Of a DNA stretch of 64,000 nt, positions 23,019-33,885 are shown piece by piece (within the stretch, counting starts at the first letter, position 1; every line of letters begins with the position of its first letter). The notes below the pieces were generated by a model that worked only from the letters and a program-made list of their open reading frames with translations, was not told the DNA's origin and searched no databases. The stretch lies in the NCBI GenBank assembly GCA_963693315.1, contig OY856187.1, positions 110,399,746-110,463,745 of the forward strand. The letters are read 5' to 3'. This stretch comes from Diogma glabrata (lineage: Eukaryota > Arthropoda > Insecta > Diptera > Cylindrotomidae). The position numbers and the translations under genes were made by a program.

Positions 23019-25074
23019 ATTCAAAAGTGACAAAAGCACACAAACAGTGAATAATATGGAAAACCATAATAACACATATAGATTGTAAACTGTTGGTGCT
23101 AGTTGATTGACTTCGTTTATCTTTTCCTGATACTATCCATCCGAATTTGGTGTTTTGCACCGTTGGAAAGCAATCAGTCTGAATTTTTTCCGAGCATAAA
23201 ATGTCGAAAAAGAAATCTGCTCCGATTAGAATATCGATGCAGTTGGGTACATTAAATGTTGGGTCAGCCAACTGTAGACCATTAATGTGACTCCAATTGG
23301 AAATATTGATTTGAACTGCCGGCAAATATGAAGACAGCTGCTTAACAACTAATGCTTCTATATTAATTGTGTATGTTTTTGATAGACGTGAAAGTATATG
23401 AACATTGACTAGTCCTCTGGTGTACCCAGCTTGTGTTGATCCAAGGCCGCATATTTTCACACAGGCATGTGTGCGTTTCAGGCCAAGTCGCTGAACACAA
23501 GACTCAGTAATGAAAGAGGACTGAGAACCTGAATCTAAGAGAGCTCGAACGTGTTGAAGGTTTCCCAATGAATCACGTGCATATATCAATGCTGTTGGAA
23601 GTATTGACTGATATGTTGATTGCTGATGATCTTGGGTAAAGAAATTGTTAGTTTCTTCAACGTTAATTTCAGTATTTTGTGTTGATTGATTTACAGAACT
23701 ATGTGGTATGTTGAGTGTAGGTTCCATTGCTAGTAAATGTGCATTGGTAGTTGCGGTAGATTGAAGTGTATTTGTTGAATTTGTTGTATTATAATGAGAT
23801 GTTGATGGACGATTATATGGCGTTGATTGTGTGTGCAGCTGTGTTGATGGACGTATAGTATTTGGTTGAGGCATATTAGGATTTACAGAAAGATGCAATA
23901 ATGTATGATGCTTTTTCTGACATATTAGACATGATGACTTGAACATGCAGTTTGTGCTGTTATGGTTGTGACGTAAACAATTGTAACAAACTCCGTATTG
24001 AGTAACCATGTTTCTTCGTGTGGTAACATCATAATTTTTGAAAGTTGGACACCTGAATAAATGATGACCTTGGCCACAAGTAGGGCAATGAGTATTTTCA
24101 GAAAACTCTTTTGTAGATAGATGAATTCTCGTTAAAGTTTTGGTTGGTACTTGAATCCTTTTGCTTGCTGAGTCACAACTCTCTAATGCATCACATCGAC
24201 TATTCAAAAACTGAAAAAATTCTTTAAGCGTAGGATAATCTTTATTTACGATTGTGTTTGACCATAGTTGTCTTGATTCAGCGTCTATTTTGTTTAACAG
24301 AATGTAAATCAACCACGGATCTCTATTCTCTGCCTCAGTTCCAATTGCACGCAGACCCCTTAAAACTTCATCTGAAACTTCACTTATTTTTCTTATTTCT
24401 TTAACATTTGGCCCAGTAGCTGGTTTTTGCTCCATAAATGTTTTAATAAGAGAAGTCGTAATGATTTTTTTCTTATTGTACCGCTCGATGAGTTTCTCCC
24501 ATGCCTCCATATAATTTGCATCAGTAACCGATATGTGACGGACTAATGCTGCAGCTTCATCTTTCAATAAACCTTTGAGCAACTGAAATTTATGAACATT
24601 AGGCATCGATTCATTTTCATGGACGCTTGTTGTGTATAAATCATGAAATGATGGCCACATGTTATAATCTCCACCAAATTGTTCAATATTTATTTTTGGT
24701 AGTTTTACACCTTTTGTATAATTCCCTTCATAAAACGATCTCTGTTGAGAAACAAATTGATTTAAAGTTTGATTCAAGTCAATTACAGAAGACTCGTGTT
24801 CAGGTTTTGGTTGGCGAGTCTTACATGCTTTGCTAAAAGTTGCATGAACGGAATAGAACAAATCTTCAAAAGCACCTTGAAATGATTTTTGCTCAGGTAA
24901 AACTATTAATTTTTTTTCAATTTCTTTAAAGTCTCCCCACGCTTCATCAAGTTTTTGAATTCTTACCTCTAAATCTTCTAAAGTAGTTTTTGCGGTTATA
25001 CCATCGGCAAATTTCTTCAACGATGTAACCGTTTCAAATATTTGCTCACGATGTTTACCTAATTTTTCTGCCAT
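23002..25074 (-). pseudogene. BEL/Pao gag-protease
   Basis: Gag packages element RNA and the aspartic protease processes the polyprotein. The start is ATG at 25074 (MAEKLGKHREQ), about 280 bp inside the 5' LTR. A coiled N-terminus precedes a gag domain of DUF1759 type (about residues 120-280, KLPKINIEQFGGDYNMWPSF). Cysteine-rich knuckles lie at about 330-400 (CPTCGQGHHLFRC, CYNCLRHNHNSTNC). A Ser/Thr/Asn-rich linker follows. The retropepsin-like domain is at about 510-640 (ALLDSGSQSSFI with catalytic DSG). The last residues come from the MITE. Gag and protease themselves look intact; the break affects everything downstream. Confidence 0.9.
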
Positions 25075-25338
25075 TTTACACGCTTTTTAAATGCACAAAT
25101 TCACAAAAAATTAACAAAACGTTTCTTTATAACTACTAAAAGTAAAAACCGTATGTATATTCACTGTATTACTTATATTGTCTTTAAATAATTAACAGTT
25201 TTTTAAAACAAGATTTATAATTCTGCTATGTTATTAAATTAAATCAGTAATAAAAATAAGAATTTTCGATACTTATCTGTATTGATAATATTGATTGTTG
25301 ATTTGAATTGTTGATTGTTGTTTCATTCAGTAATCCGA

Positions 25339-25351
25339 CATCGAAGGACCA
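25339..25351 (-). other. Putative primer binding site of BEL/Pao element
   Basis: The coding strand reads TGGTCCTTCGATG five bases inside the 5' LTR. TGG matches a tRNA CCA end. I do not assign the tRNA. Confidence 0.55.
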
Positions 25352-25356
25352 GAAAA

Positions 25357-25601
25357 TGATGCTAGTTTTAACTTTGTTAACACCAATTTTAAAAAAACTT
25401 TGAGTGAAAACTTGTAAAATTAGAAAAAACACTATTTAAATTTTTATTTTATATTTTATTAAAAAACACTTCTTTTCATCGCAACGTTTACATTTGTAAT
25501 GATATTATAATGATATCAAAAAAGATTTTTATTTCCAATCAATTTTTTTTCTTATGTTATACAGGTTTTTTGTTTTATTAATTTGTTTATCATTTTGAAC
25601 A
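25357..25601 (-). repeat. BEL/Pao 5' LTR
   Basis: 245-bp partner of 19073-19317, with promoter function expected for the coding strand. The TCTCT duplication follows at 25602-25606. Confidence 0.93.
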
Positions 25602-25606
25602 TCTCT

Positions 25607-25872
25607 CATTCAGCATTTTCAAAGACTCAAAGCAGCTTATACAATTAAAAATTTACATATTTTTCAAATGTTTTAGCAACAACCGATAAAATTAAAATGG
25701 GTCTATAACTTGTAGCACCAGCCTTACTGCCGTTTTTTTTAACTGGCTGTACACTATCTATTTTTCATAAATCAGGAAAATTTTCTTATATGACAAATAG
25801 AAGGTTTTAGTGAGGAGTAGTGCTAGATCTCTAGCAAAAGGTTTTAAGCATAATTGGAGGATCAATCAGGGG
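25607..25872 (-). pseudogene. Jockey/CR1-like LINE relic, 5' part of RT
   Basis: Decayed minus-strand frames read PPIMLKTF, FPDLWKIDSVQPVKKNGS, SYRPILILSVVAKTFEKYVN and related residues. These are RT fingers motifs of Jockey/CR1 elements, and they continue into 18290-19072 once the BEL/Pao provirus is discounted. Homology stops at the GGGCCCTATTC sequence at 25872. Confidence 0.75.
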
Positions 25873-26925
25873 CCCTATTCCCGAACAGATAAATGCGAAT
25901 TTGGACAATTTTGTGAAGTTTGTATTGCAAAACATTAAGCGGTAACGGTAACGATTTTACGAAAACGGAATTTCAGCCTTTGCGGCTTTATAGAAATCGC
26001 ACGAACTAGTCGGATGTGCAGTGAATTTAGATTTTTGCCAATTATTTAGATTTATCTCTTCATCTTTTATAGTTGACGAAATAAATTTCCCGCTTGTCGG
26101 TACTGTCTAAGGTTTTCATCAGTTTTGTTTTGATGATAACGTTTCTAAGAAAAATATCTAAAAAAAACTATAACAGGGATGCTATGTTGTTATTTCCCGC
26201 TTAATGTAAATTTGTTATCAATCTCCTTAGCATTTTGATCTGGTTCTGTGAACTTTTTCTCAAAGATATTGGTTTCAGAGTACGGTGTAAACGCTTTTGT
26301 TATGAAGCTTTCTTCTTGATTTTTCAAATCTCGATGTATCGTTCCGCAAAGAATCCTTGGCTGGGTCTTAAGTGACAATAATGGTTTGACGATTCGTCAA
26401 ACCAGTTTGGAGGCTAAACTATTTCGCCAGAGGCATATTTTCTAAATCTCAACCTTCTTTTTAAATCTCAATCTCTTTTTAAACTTATTACGATTTTTTT
26501 TAATATTGTAATAAATATTTGAAAATTTTTGAATTTTTTGTATTTGAATAAATATAAGATTATATGTTAGAGAACTTGATAAAAATCGCAATGGCCAAGA
26601 CCTCAAAATTTATTTACGTGTATTTTCTAAATTTTGATATATAAAAGTTTTAATTTAAATCTAACACCAACAAAAAATAAATATCTATAACTTATCAAAG
26701 TGAATTTCTAGAGTCATATTTACCTTGTTTGTATACGAAAACAGTTTAGTAAAAGTAATTGAAAAGTAACATATCGTGTTAAGCGATTAAAAAAATATTG
26801 GAGACCCTGATGCATAGGCTGACTTCACCACAGGCCTAAAAACAAAATGTGCTGGATATAAAGTTGGCTTATAATCATCAAAAACTTCAATTAACTACTA
26901 AGATAGATTTCGCGTCGTTTTAATT
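25872..26925. other. AT-rich DNA beginning with a Harbinger-like terminus
   Basis: GGGCCCTATTC at 25872 has the same sequence as the right end of the Harbinger-like element at 61.7 kb (reverse strand). It abuts the Jockey relic, as a transposon end would. I found no partner terminus downstream. The rest shows no gene. Confidence 0.35.
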
Positions 26926-26929
26926 ATAA

Positions 26930-27720
26930 AAAATGTGAAGGGGTTTTAATCTCAAGGCTTTGAGATATCAATACTTTTGTTTGTGTTAAGGGTATTTATA
27001 TAGTTTTTGGCAAAAGACTTTTATGAGGTCATTGTTCTTAGTTTTGGGCAGCGATGTATATTAAAATTCTAAAAATAATGCAAAAATCAAATATTCAAAC
27101 ATATTTCCCGACTGATCCTGTCAGGAAGTCGATTCAGAAGTCGTTGAATCTGGAAGCACATAAAACTTACTTAAGAAACGTCTTCCTAATAATTACAAAT
27201 TTTGTTAAAAAACGACATTTAATCTGCAACAACTGAATATTTTCCAACTGTTCCTATAATTTAGAAGGAATGAAAACTTGATGGAGCCATATTACATATC
27301 CAATTTCATGTTTAAATTTCATGTCATATGGTTGGTTGGTTAAAAAAACAAATGAAAATCATTTTTTTTGACACAGTTAACGATTTTTTTGACACACTTC
27401 GTATCAGATTTAATCTTCAGTTACAATTCATGTCATCCAAATTATTACCTTTATGTTTTAAATCTTTCTAGTCGAAAATGTTTCCCATAATCAAAAAATT
27501 GAAAAACAAAATATATGAAAATCATTATTTTGACACACTTAACGATTTTTTCGACATACTTATTACACAATAATCAAGATCCTGGTCTCACTCACGATCA
27601 TCGAAATTTCTCCAGATTCAAAGTTACTACTCATTATCACTGAAAATAAACGTTTTTAAGGCACAAATATGAAAATTTTTGACACACTTAATAATTTTTT
27701 GACAAATTTCCGGTACAGGT
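26930..27720. repeat. Composite low-copy repeat block (copy 2)
   Basis: A shortened version of 8190-9856. The left part shares GGGGTTTTAATCTCAA and TATAGTTTTTGGCAAAAGACTTTTATGAGG-like sequence. A short CAAAAATCAAATATTC stretch follows, then two to three units with the GACACACTTAACGATTTTTT core. The foldback of copy 1 is absent. Confidence 0.6.
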
Positions 27721-27729
27721 TGTTATCCT

Positions 27730-28460
27730 TCAACATTTTTCCTGTACATATACGTTTTGCATAAGAATTAAACAAAATGATTAGCACAATAAATGTACTA
27801 ACTTTTTTTTCCTTTATAGTCCAACAACCATAATCAATTTAATGACATCATTGTTTCATCTATATAAAAAAAATTCTAGTTGGATGAAGAACTCAATTTA
27901 AAATAAATTCTATTTCATTTTCTTTTTAAAAACAAAACATGACAGAATCGATTCAAATATACATAACATTTAGTTTGTGTTTCATTTTGTTTTACACATG
28001 GCACGAACAATTTCTGTCATGTGATCTGTAGTGAATGAATTCATGTCGTTCTTGTAAAATGTTGTTTGTTCTACTTTGAAGATACTAGGTAGATCTAGAA
28101 ATAACCTGTGATGACGTAACCACTAGATAAGAAGAGAAAAACTGAAGATGAAAAATGATACAGAAAACATTAGCTGATTGAAGCTTGCTAGCTTCCATAA
28201 TGCACGTAATACAGCCGGACAAATATCAACTACACAACTTTTTGAACCTCTTGAATAACATTCAACACATTATAGTTTTTTTAGAGATTGGCCTGGGCCA
28301 GAGGCCACAGTAGATTTTTATTAAATTTTTATAATCCCGGCATGAACGATTTTTTTTGCCTTTTTTGAATCGTTATGACCTAAAACTTCGAGAAATGCCA
28401 AAAAAGTGTTGGTAAGATCTTTATTGTTGGCTCAAGATTGTAATACGTAGGTCGTTCAGA
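27730..28460. other. AT-rich DNA, no gene seen
   Basis: No supported feature. Confidence 0.5.
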
Positions 28461-28464
28461 GCAA

Positions 28465-29320
28465 AGTAACGGGTTATATTATAAAAACAGGAGACCCCAA
28501 CCATTTTGCATATTATAATTCAAATGCTCATGAATTCCTTATCGTATAAACATCAATTTTTTACTAAACTTTCATCGAAATGAGTTCATTACAGAAAGCT
28601 GTAGTATCCCAAAAGATAAAAGTTTTGTTGTACGAAGAGAAAATAGATGCGTTCGATTTGACTGAAACAACTGAAAAAACAACAACAATACCTTTTCAGA
28701 AATTTCATCATAATCACTTCATTATTGTAGGCTGTAGTGTGGAAAAAGAAGAAAGTGCAAGAAAAAAAAAATTTTTTTACCGGAAGTGAAAAACCAGAAG
28801 TTGGAACACGGGACTATTGTGAACCGTACTAAATGCTTATGTACCCAGTATCATCCAATTTGATTATCAAACAGTACCGATATTCTTGAGTTTTCAGAAA
28901 ACAGGTGCTCGGAGGACTCCCAACGACTTTGTTCAATATCGCAATATCGCAATATAAAATTAAGTTCCTTGCCATACATATTTGCATCTTCTGTCAAAGT
29001 ATCATCAAAATTAATTCACGAACGAATGTTTATGCTGTCAACAAACATGAAAAACAAATAGAGTATAAAATCATATGTTGTATGGTGGATTCCCCGCCTC
29101 TTTGTCTAATGTAACCCAAAAGCTTATAAAATCTATCTCATGATGAAATCTTTTTTCAACGTGTCATGAAAATCGAATTGTAACTGCCAATAGTAGGAAA
29201 AAACACCTTAAAACAAGTTTAAAACATTTTTTATCCGAATGTGACGAACCGAAGTTATTCAAGATTCAAATAAACAAGTATCCGGGGGACCCCGCCCTTT
29301 TGTTCAATTTTGAAACGAAT
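28465..29320. repeat. Degenerate repeat units with a GGAGGACCCC core
   Basis: Four related cores occur, at about 28490 (GGAGACCCCAACC), 28912 (GGAGGACTCCCAACGACTTTG), 29088 (GGATTCCCCGCCTCTTTG) and 29283 (GGGGGACCCCGCCCTTTTG). Each is followed by TTCAAT-like or TATAAT-like sequence and then by TAATAAAGTTTCATC-like words. Units are of unequal length and strongly diverged. Confidence 0.4.
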
Positions 29321-29329
29321 TCTAGATCT

Positions 29330-31990
29330 TTTTAAGTGAACCCGGATCATATAATAAAGTTTCATCATGATCTCATGCATGCAATTTTCAATTGTGGTGA
29401 AGTAAAAATAAACATATCTGTTATTTTTTCCTTTACTGCGCGACACGAATTTGTTTCGTAATTTCCTTTGTGTCTATTTTGAATAGCTCAAACGCACAAT
29501 AGGGTTAAATTTCAAAAATTAATTGTTCAAAATAAAATGAAACACGTTTTAATTCAGTTATATTTATTTTAACTTATTTTCTTGAATTCAAATTAAACAT
29601 GAATCAAAACTTAAAATAAATATTAAGAAAACATAATAGAGATAACAATCTTGAACTGCTTTTTCATTTAATGTTACGATGTTATACGGTGATTCAAACT
29701 CAAAAGGCCTTTAGAGTTTTCGATGGAATTCAAATAATATGTACAAAGAATATAATTCACCTGGTAAAACTTGTATCACCCTTTAAACGGATTTGATTGT
29801 TATGAGAACAAAGAGGAAAACCACATTGAATTATGCATTCCGTATAAATGTCAATTCTAATTACGAAATTACAGTTCACTCTATATCATTAGTAAGAAAA
29901 GTCACTGTAATATACAGCTAAATACGTTTTAATTTTCATTACGCTAAACTGAATTTTGTTTGATAGAAGAGATAAAAGAAAGGTAAATATGTAAGTAGTT
30001 AGTCGAAAATTATAGGTTTATAGTAATAATAAGATTCTCGTCAAACATTTAGATTTTTTACGTAATTATTTCTTTTTGTTATAAAAAATTATTTAAGTGT
30101 GCTGCTGTGATTGAAATTAATGTTATGTGACGTTTTTGGTAATATGATTGTGAAAAATGTGTTTAGTTTGTTTAAAAAACTAAAGTTGCATTAAATATTT
30201 TCTCACCTTATATAATTACAACGTTTTCATTATTATTTTAAAACGATTTGAAAACTAAATTTGAATAAATCGTAGTAAATCGTTAAAAATGGTTGGTTGA
30301 GAATTTGTATTTAATATATGCATGATTTTCACTCAAAACAAATAGCTAGTAGTAGTAAAGCAGCCCGGCTGTCAACTTTTGTATACCATCTGTAAGCTAG
30401 CTAGTGCCCATGATGACACCATACAAGCTTACTAGCCGCTATTAAATTCGCTGGCTAGTAATGTGTGAACTCGTACAATGTAATTGACCACTTACAGATG
30501 GTTTTGCTAACAATCTTTTTAGCTTATTCACAACATTAGCATAATTTATTATAGGTGCAGTAACAAAGATGTGTAAACTTAAAAGTGTAAACTTAAAAAT
30601 AGAAACGTTTTTATATTTGAAATTGCTTATTTGAACTTAAAAGTATGTGTATTACTAAGTATTCATATAAACTGATATACCCAAAAACATTTTGAATTCG
30701 GTACATCCCGAGTAAAAATGTTGACAATTAATGGTACATTACATGGTCCCTCGAGCAGAATCCGTACACAGCCAACGAGGATATTTCTACAAGTACATGC
30801 TGGATAAGATTAGATTTAAAAAGAATAATATAGTATACTACTGTAATGCTAGCATATAATAGCATCTTCGATGGTGACAAACTGAAACAAGAACCAGTTA
30901 TAAATTAATTTGATCTATTTATTTACTATATAGGCCAGATAATATTTAATGCTGTTTAATCAATTTAAATCTGAAAATAAACTGATATGCTTGAGCAATG
31001 TAGCGTTGATTCAAAGTGAGCTTGATATGGTAAACGAGCAAAATTTTTTGATTGCTTTCAAAGTACAATGCCTATTGCGATTTAAAGGTAAAACTTACCT
31101 TGCTGTTAATATGAATCAAATATTTAAAAACACACTTGCAGATGAATCGTTAATATTCGTTTACCTTTATATATTATATACTATTACTCTTCGATTACCT
31201 TTATATGTTAAGACAACGCACCATGAACATATTTGGCTAATCTCGGGTTTAATGTCTAAAGTGGCTTTTAAGGAGAAAGCCTTAGTATTGTTTAAACATT
31301 TCCATACAAAAATCATTTAAAAAATTTCAGAAAAGAACAATGGCTTATTTATATATAATAGCACTATACAAAAATTAAGTGATGAAATTCGAAAAGTTTC
31401 ACAGCAGATGAAAATATCTATTCTTTTAACAATAAGAATTTCTGAGCAAATATATATATGGATTTTCTGCAAGAAAAAAAAAGTAAAATGTGAAGCGCTA
31501 ACAAATGCCAAAAACTATTTTCGTAGCAAATGAAAGTGGTGCATGTTGCACCAATAGGTAAACCGAAAAAATACATGTTGAAAAAATGCATTAGTACAAG
31601 TGTACCAAATCGTTTTGAAATAGTTTTTTAAATGTTTTAAGTTTCTCGGTGCCAACCCCACAGTTTAACAATGCAGGTCTAAAATACGGTAAAGTAAATG
31701 TCAAAAAAACATCGTTCAATGCTGCATTCAATGAAATATAAGATCTCATCGAAAAAATTTGATTATGTTCAGGGAAAGGCTATGACTGTGTATGTCATAA
31801 AATTTGTAATTCAGCTATGTAAATAGAAGGCTTTTCAGATAGACAGCGATGTACCGTGGTCAGATGATACAACAGATTGTGCATTGTGGTATTTCAAAAA
31901 GCGCTAGTAGAGTTTAAACTTTGGTAAGTCGGAAAATAAGCCAAAATGAGGTTTGGAAATTTGACGTCTAATCTTTCAATTTTAAAAAGT
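29330..31990. other. AT-rich DNA, no gene supported
   Basis: The longest open stretch (30949-31320, 123 codons) has AT-driven composition and no recognisable motif, so I do not call it a gene. No clear repeat or RNA gene was seen. Confidence 0.45.
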
Positions 31991-31998
31991 GGTCAAGG

Positions 31999-32055
31999 TT
32001 TTTTTTTAATTAAAATGTGTTGTGTGACAGGAATTACAATATACATATAGCACAA
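31999..32055 (-). mobile_element. 3'-end stub of Jockey/CR1-like LINE
   Basis: A T-run followed by AATTAAAATGTGTTGTGTGA and CATATAGCACAACAAC matches the sequence beside the T-run at 58937-59000. It is a very short, inverted insertion of the same LINE family's 3' end. Confidence 0.65.
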
Positions 32056-32221
32056 CAACAGAAAAAAAATTGTTTAAATGTGGGTCGGACAATACGGCAT
32101 TCATTCAATTTTAACACAGTTATAGTATGAAAAACAATAACAAATGTGTCCAGACAAAAAATAGAATAAGCAATACACTAGAATTTAAAAATTCAGTAAA
32201 TACAGAAATTCTTAATTATGG

Positions 32222-32540
32222 TTGAAAAAACACAATCGAAGTAGGTTAGTAAGGGATCATCAAACTTCAACTTTAGAATATCAAAGATATTTAGGTCGAA
32301 CGGAGAGGCCTTTCTCAAAAATATTTATTGAACATACCAGCGAAATTAATAAAAGAGATCCTAAATCAAGATATGCACAGCATTTTAAAAAAGAAAAATA
32401 CAAATACACCAACATCAACACAAATTGAACTATAATACATAAAAACGCACTAGTAAAGCATCTGGATAGATTAGAAGAAATTAAAATATATAAGCATAAA
32501 AACAATAATGACATTTTAAATGATAAAATCAATGCAAAGC
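32222..32540 (+). pseudogene. Penelope-like element relic: GIY-YIG endonuclease end
   Basis: The reading frame contains YLGRTERPFSKIFIEH, then KSRYAQHFKKEKYKYTNINTN and, after one stop, LVKHLDRLEEIKIYKHK and NDILNDKINAKP. This order (Y-x-G-x-T-x-R-x-F..EH, then an S-x-x-A-x-H block, then LEE.EIYKH and a final LND.IN) matches the GIY-YIG endonuclease at the C-terminus of Penelope-like elements. The first tyrosine of the motif and upstream RT are not recognisable. It is a 5'-truncated, stop-containing relic. Confidence 0.6.
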
Positions 32541-32604
32541 CCAACAAAATATATATACCCAATAATATAACATAATAATCAATATCAATATAACATAATA
32601 ATCA

Positions 32605-33545
32605 CAACAATCAATAATGCCTATACAATCGTGACTTAGGATGTTAATTAGAATAGAAATGTTCCCCATTCTATGAATTCACACAAAGTATTGTCTAGAA
32701 ATTTAATGCAAAAATCCCATATGACATAAAAACATTTCCATAATATGGAGTCTAATGACAGTGGAAAAATTCAACTTAAGTAAAAATAAATAAGTGATGA
32801 AGAAGTTTCAAATTTGAAATTGTCATCGCCTCAACGGCGTAATCGATTGCGTGTCTGCCCAAGGATTCGAGCCGGGCACTGACGAGGGTAGGTTCGAATC
32901 CCATCCGAAACACGAAAAATGTGAATTGGAGTTTTTTTCTGAGAAACTTCAAACCATACCTTTGAATTGAAAAAATTCCAATTACTTCTTTACTTACTTG
33001 AGTTTAATTGATCTCAAAAATCCAAAATAAATTTAAATTCCTTTAATGTAGTCTAATGTTAATACATATAGGACTACAAATTGACCAAGTGTCAGCCATT
33101 GATATCACATTGATTGGAAACAATCAATAATGACTATACAATCGTGACTTAGGATGTTAATTAGAATAGAAATGTTCCCCATTCTATGAATTCACACAAA
33201 GTATTGTCTAGAAATTTAATGCAAAAAATCCCATATAATGTAAAAACATTTCCATAATATGGAGTCTAATGACAGTGGAAAAATTCAACTTAAGTAAAAA
33301 TAAATAAGAGATGAAGAAGTTTCAAATTTGAAATTGTCCTCGCCTCAACGGCGTAATCGATAGCGTGTCTGACCAAAGATTCGAGCCGGGCACTGACGAG
33401 GGTAGGTTCGAATCCGATCCGAAACACGAAAAATCTGAATTGGAGTTTTTTTCTGAGAAACTTCAAACCATACCTTTGAATTGAAAAAATTCCAATTACT
33501 TCTTTACTTACTTGAGTTTAATTGATCTCAAAAATCCAAAATAAA
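32605..33545 (+). repeat. Tandem duplication of ~513-bp unit with tRNA-like module
   Basis: Unit 1 (about 32605-33040) and unit 2 (about 33118-33545) are nearly identical. They start at CAATCAATAATG.CTATACAA and run to TTAATTGATCTCAAAAATCC, with about 75 bp of unrelated sequence between. Each holds the tRNA-like repeat seen at 9857-10195, with box B GGTTCGAATCC at about 32891 and 33410. The upstream ~90 bp (ATGTTCCCCATTCTATG) is shared by these two only. Confidence 0.85.
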
Positions 33546-33684
33546 AATAACATAATAATAAAAAACCGCAATTTATTTTTTATTTAGCGTATGGTAACGT
33601 AAATTGTAACGTGAAATTGTTAATTATGTATAATTAAAAAATAAACATATGAAAACCATAATAACACATGTATTCAAAATATCA

Positions 33685-33880
33685 TCATCTCGATTGCGTA
33701 GTGGATAGCCTCTGCCTACGGATTCGAATCATATCACTTATGAGAAAAGTTCAAATCAAGTCCCAAACACGTATAAGAGATATGTAATTTTTCTCTGTGA
33801 AAAATTCAACATATACTTTCGAATTGAAAAATAATTTTCTTAGCATTTTACTTGAGTTTAATTGTTAAAAAAATCCCTAG
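33685..33880 (+). repeat. Diverged relative of the tRNA-like repeat
   Basis: It keeps the order of the neighbouring copies: CATCTCGATTGCGTAGTGGATAGCCTCTGCC (D-arm-like), CCCAAACACG, a TTTTTCTCTGTGAAAAATTCAA stretch, TTCGAATTGAAAA, then TTACTTGAGTTTAATTG. It differs at many positions, so it is an older or separate subfamily. Confidence 0.6.
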
Positions 33881-33885
33881 GATTC

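Larger units (their letters stand above)
19068..25606 (-). mobile_element. BEL/Pao LTR retrotransposon with target-site duplication
   Basis: Two 245-bp LTRs (19073-19317 and 25357-25601), indistinguishable by eye, flank a gag-pol region on the minus strand. TCTCT is duplicated at 19068-19072 and 25602-25606. On the coding strand a purine-rich AGTGGCGGAGGA precedes the 3' LTR, and TGGTCCTTCGATG, a possible primer site, lies five bases inside the 5' LTR. Order is gag, protease, RT, RNase H, integrase. A palindromic MITE, a frameshift and an in-frame stop interrupt the polyprotein. Identical LTRs suggest recent insertion, so the damage is either recent or was inherited from a defective copy helped in trans. 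Confidence 0.93.

Noticed and set aside
30949..31320. 123-codon plus-strand frame
   Set aside because: AT-driven composition, no motif, no splice or context support.
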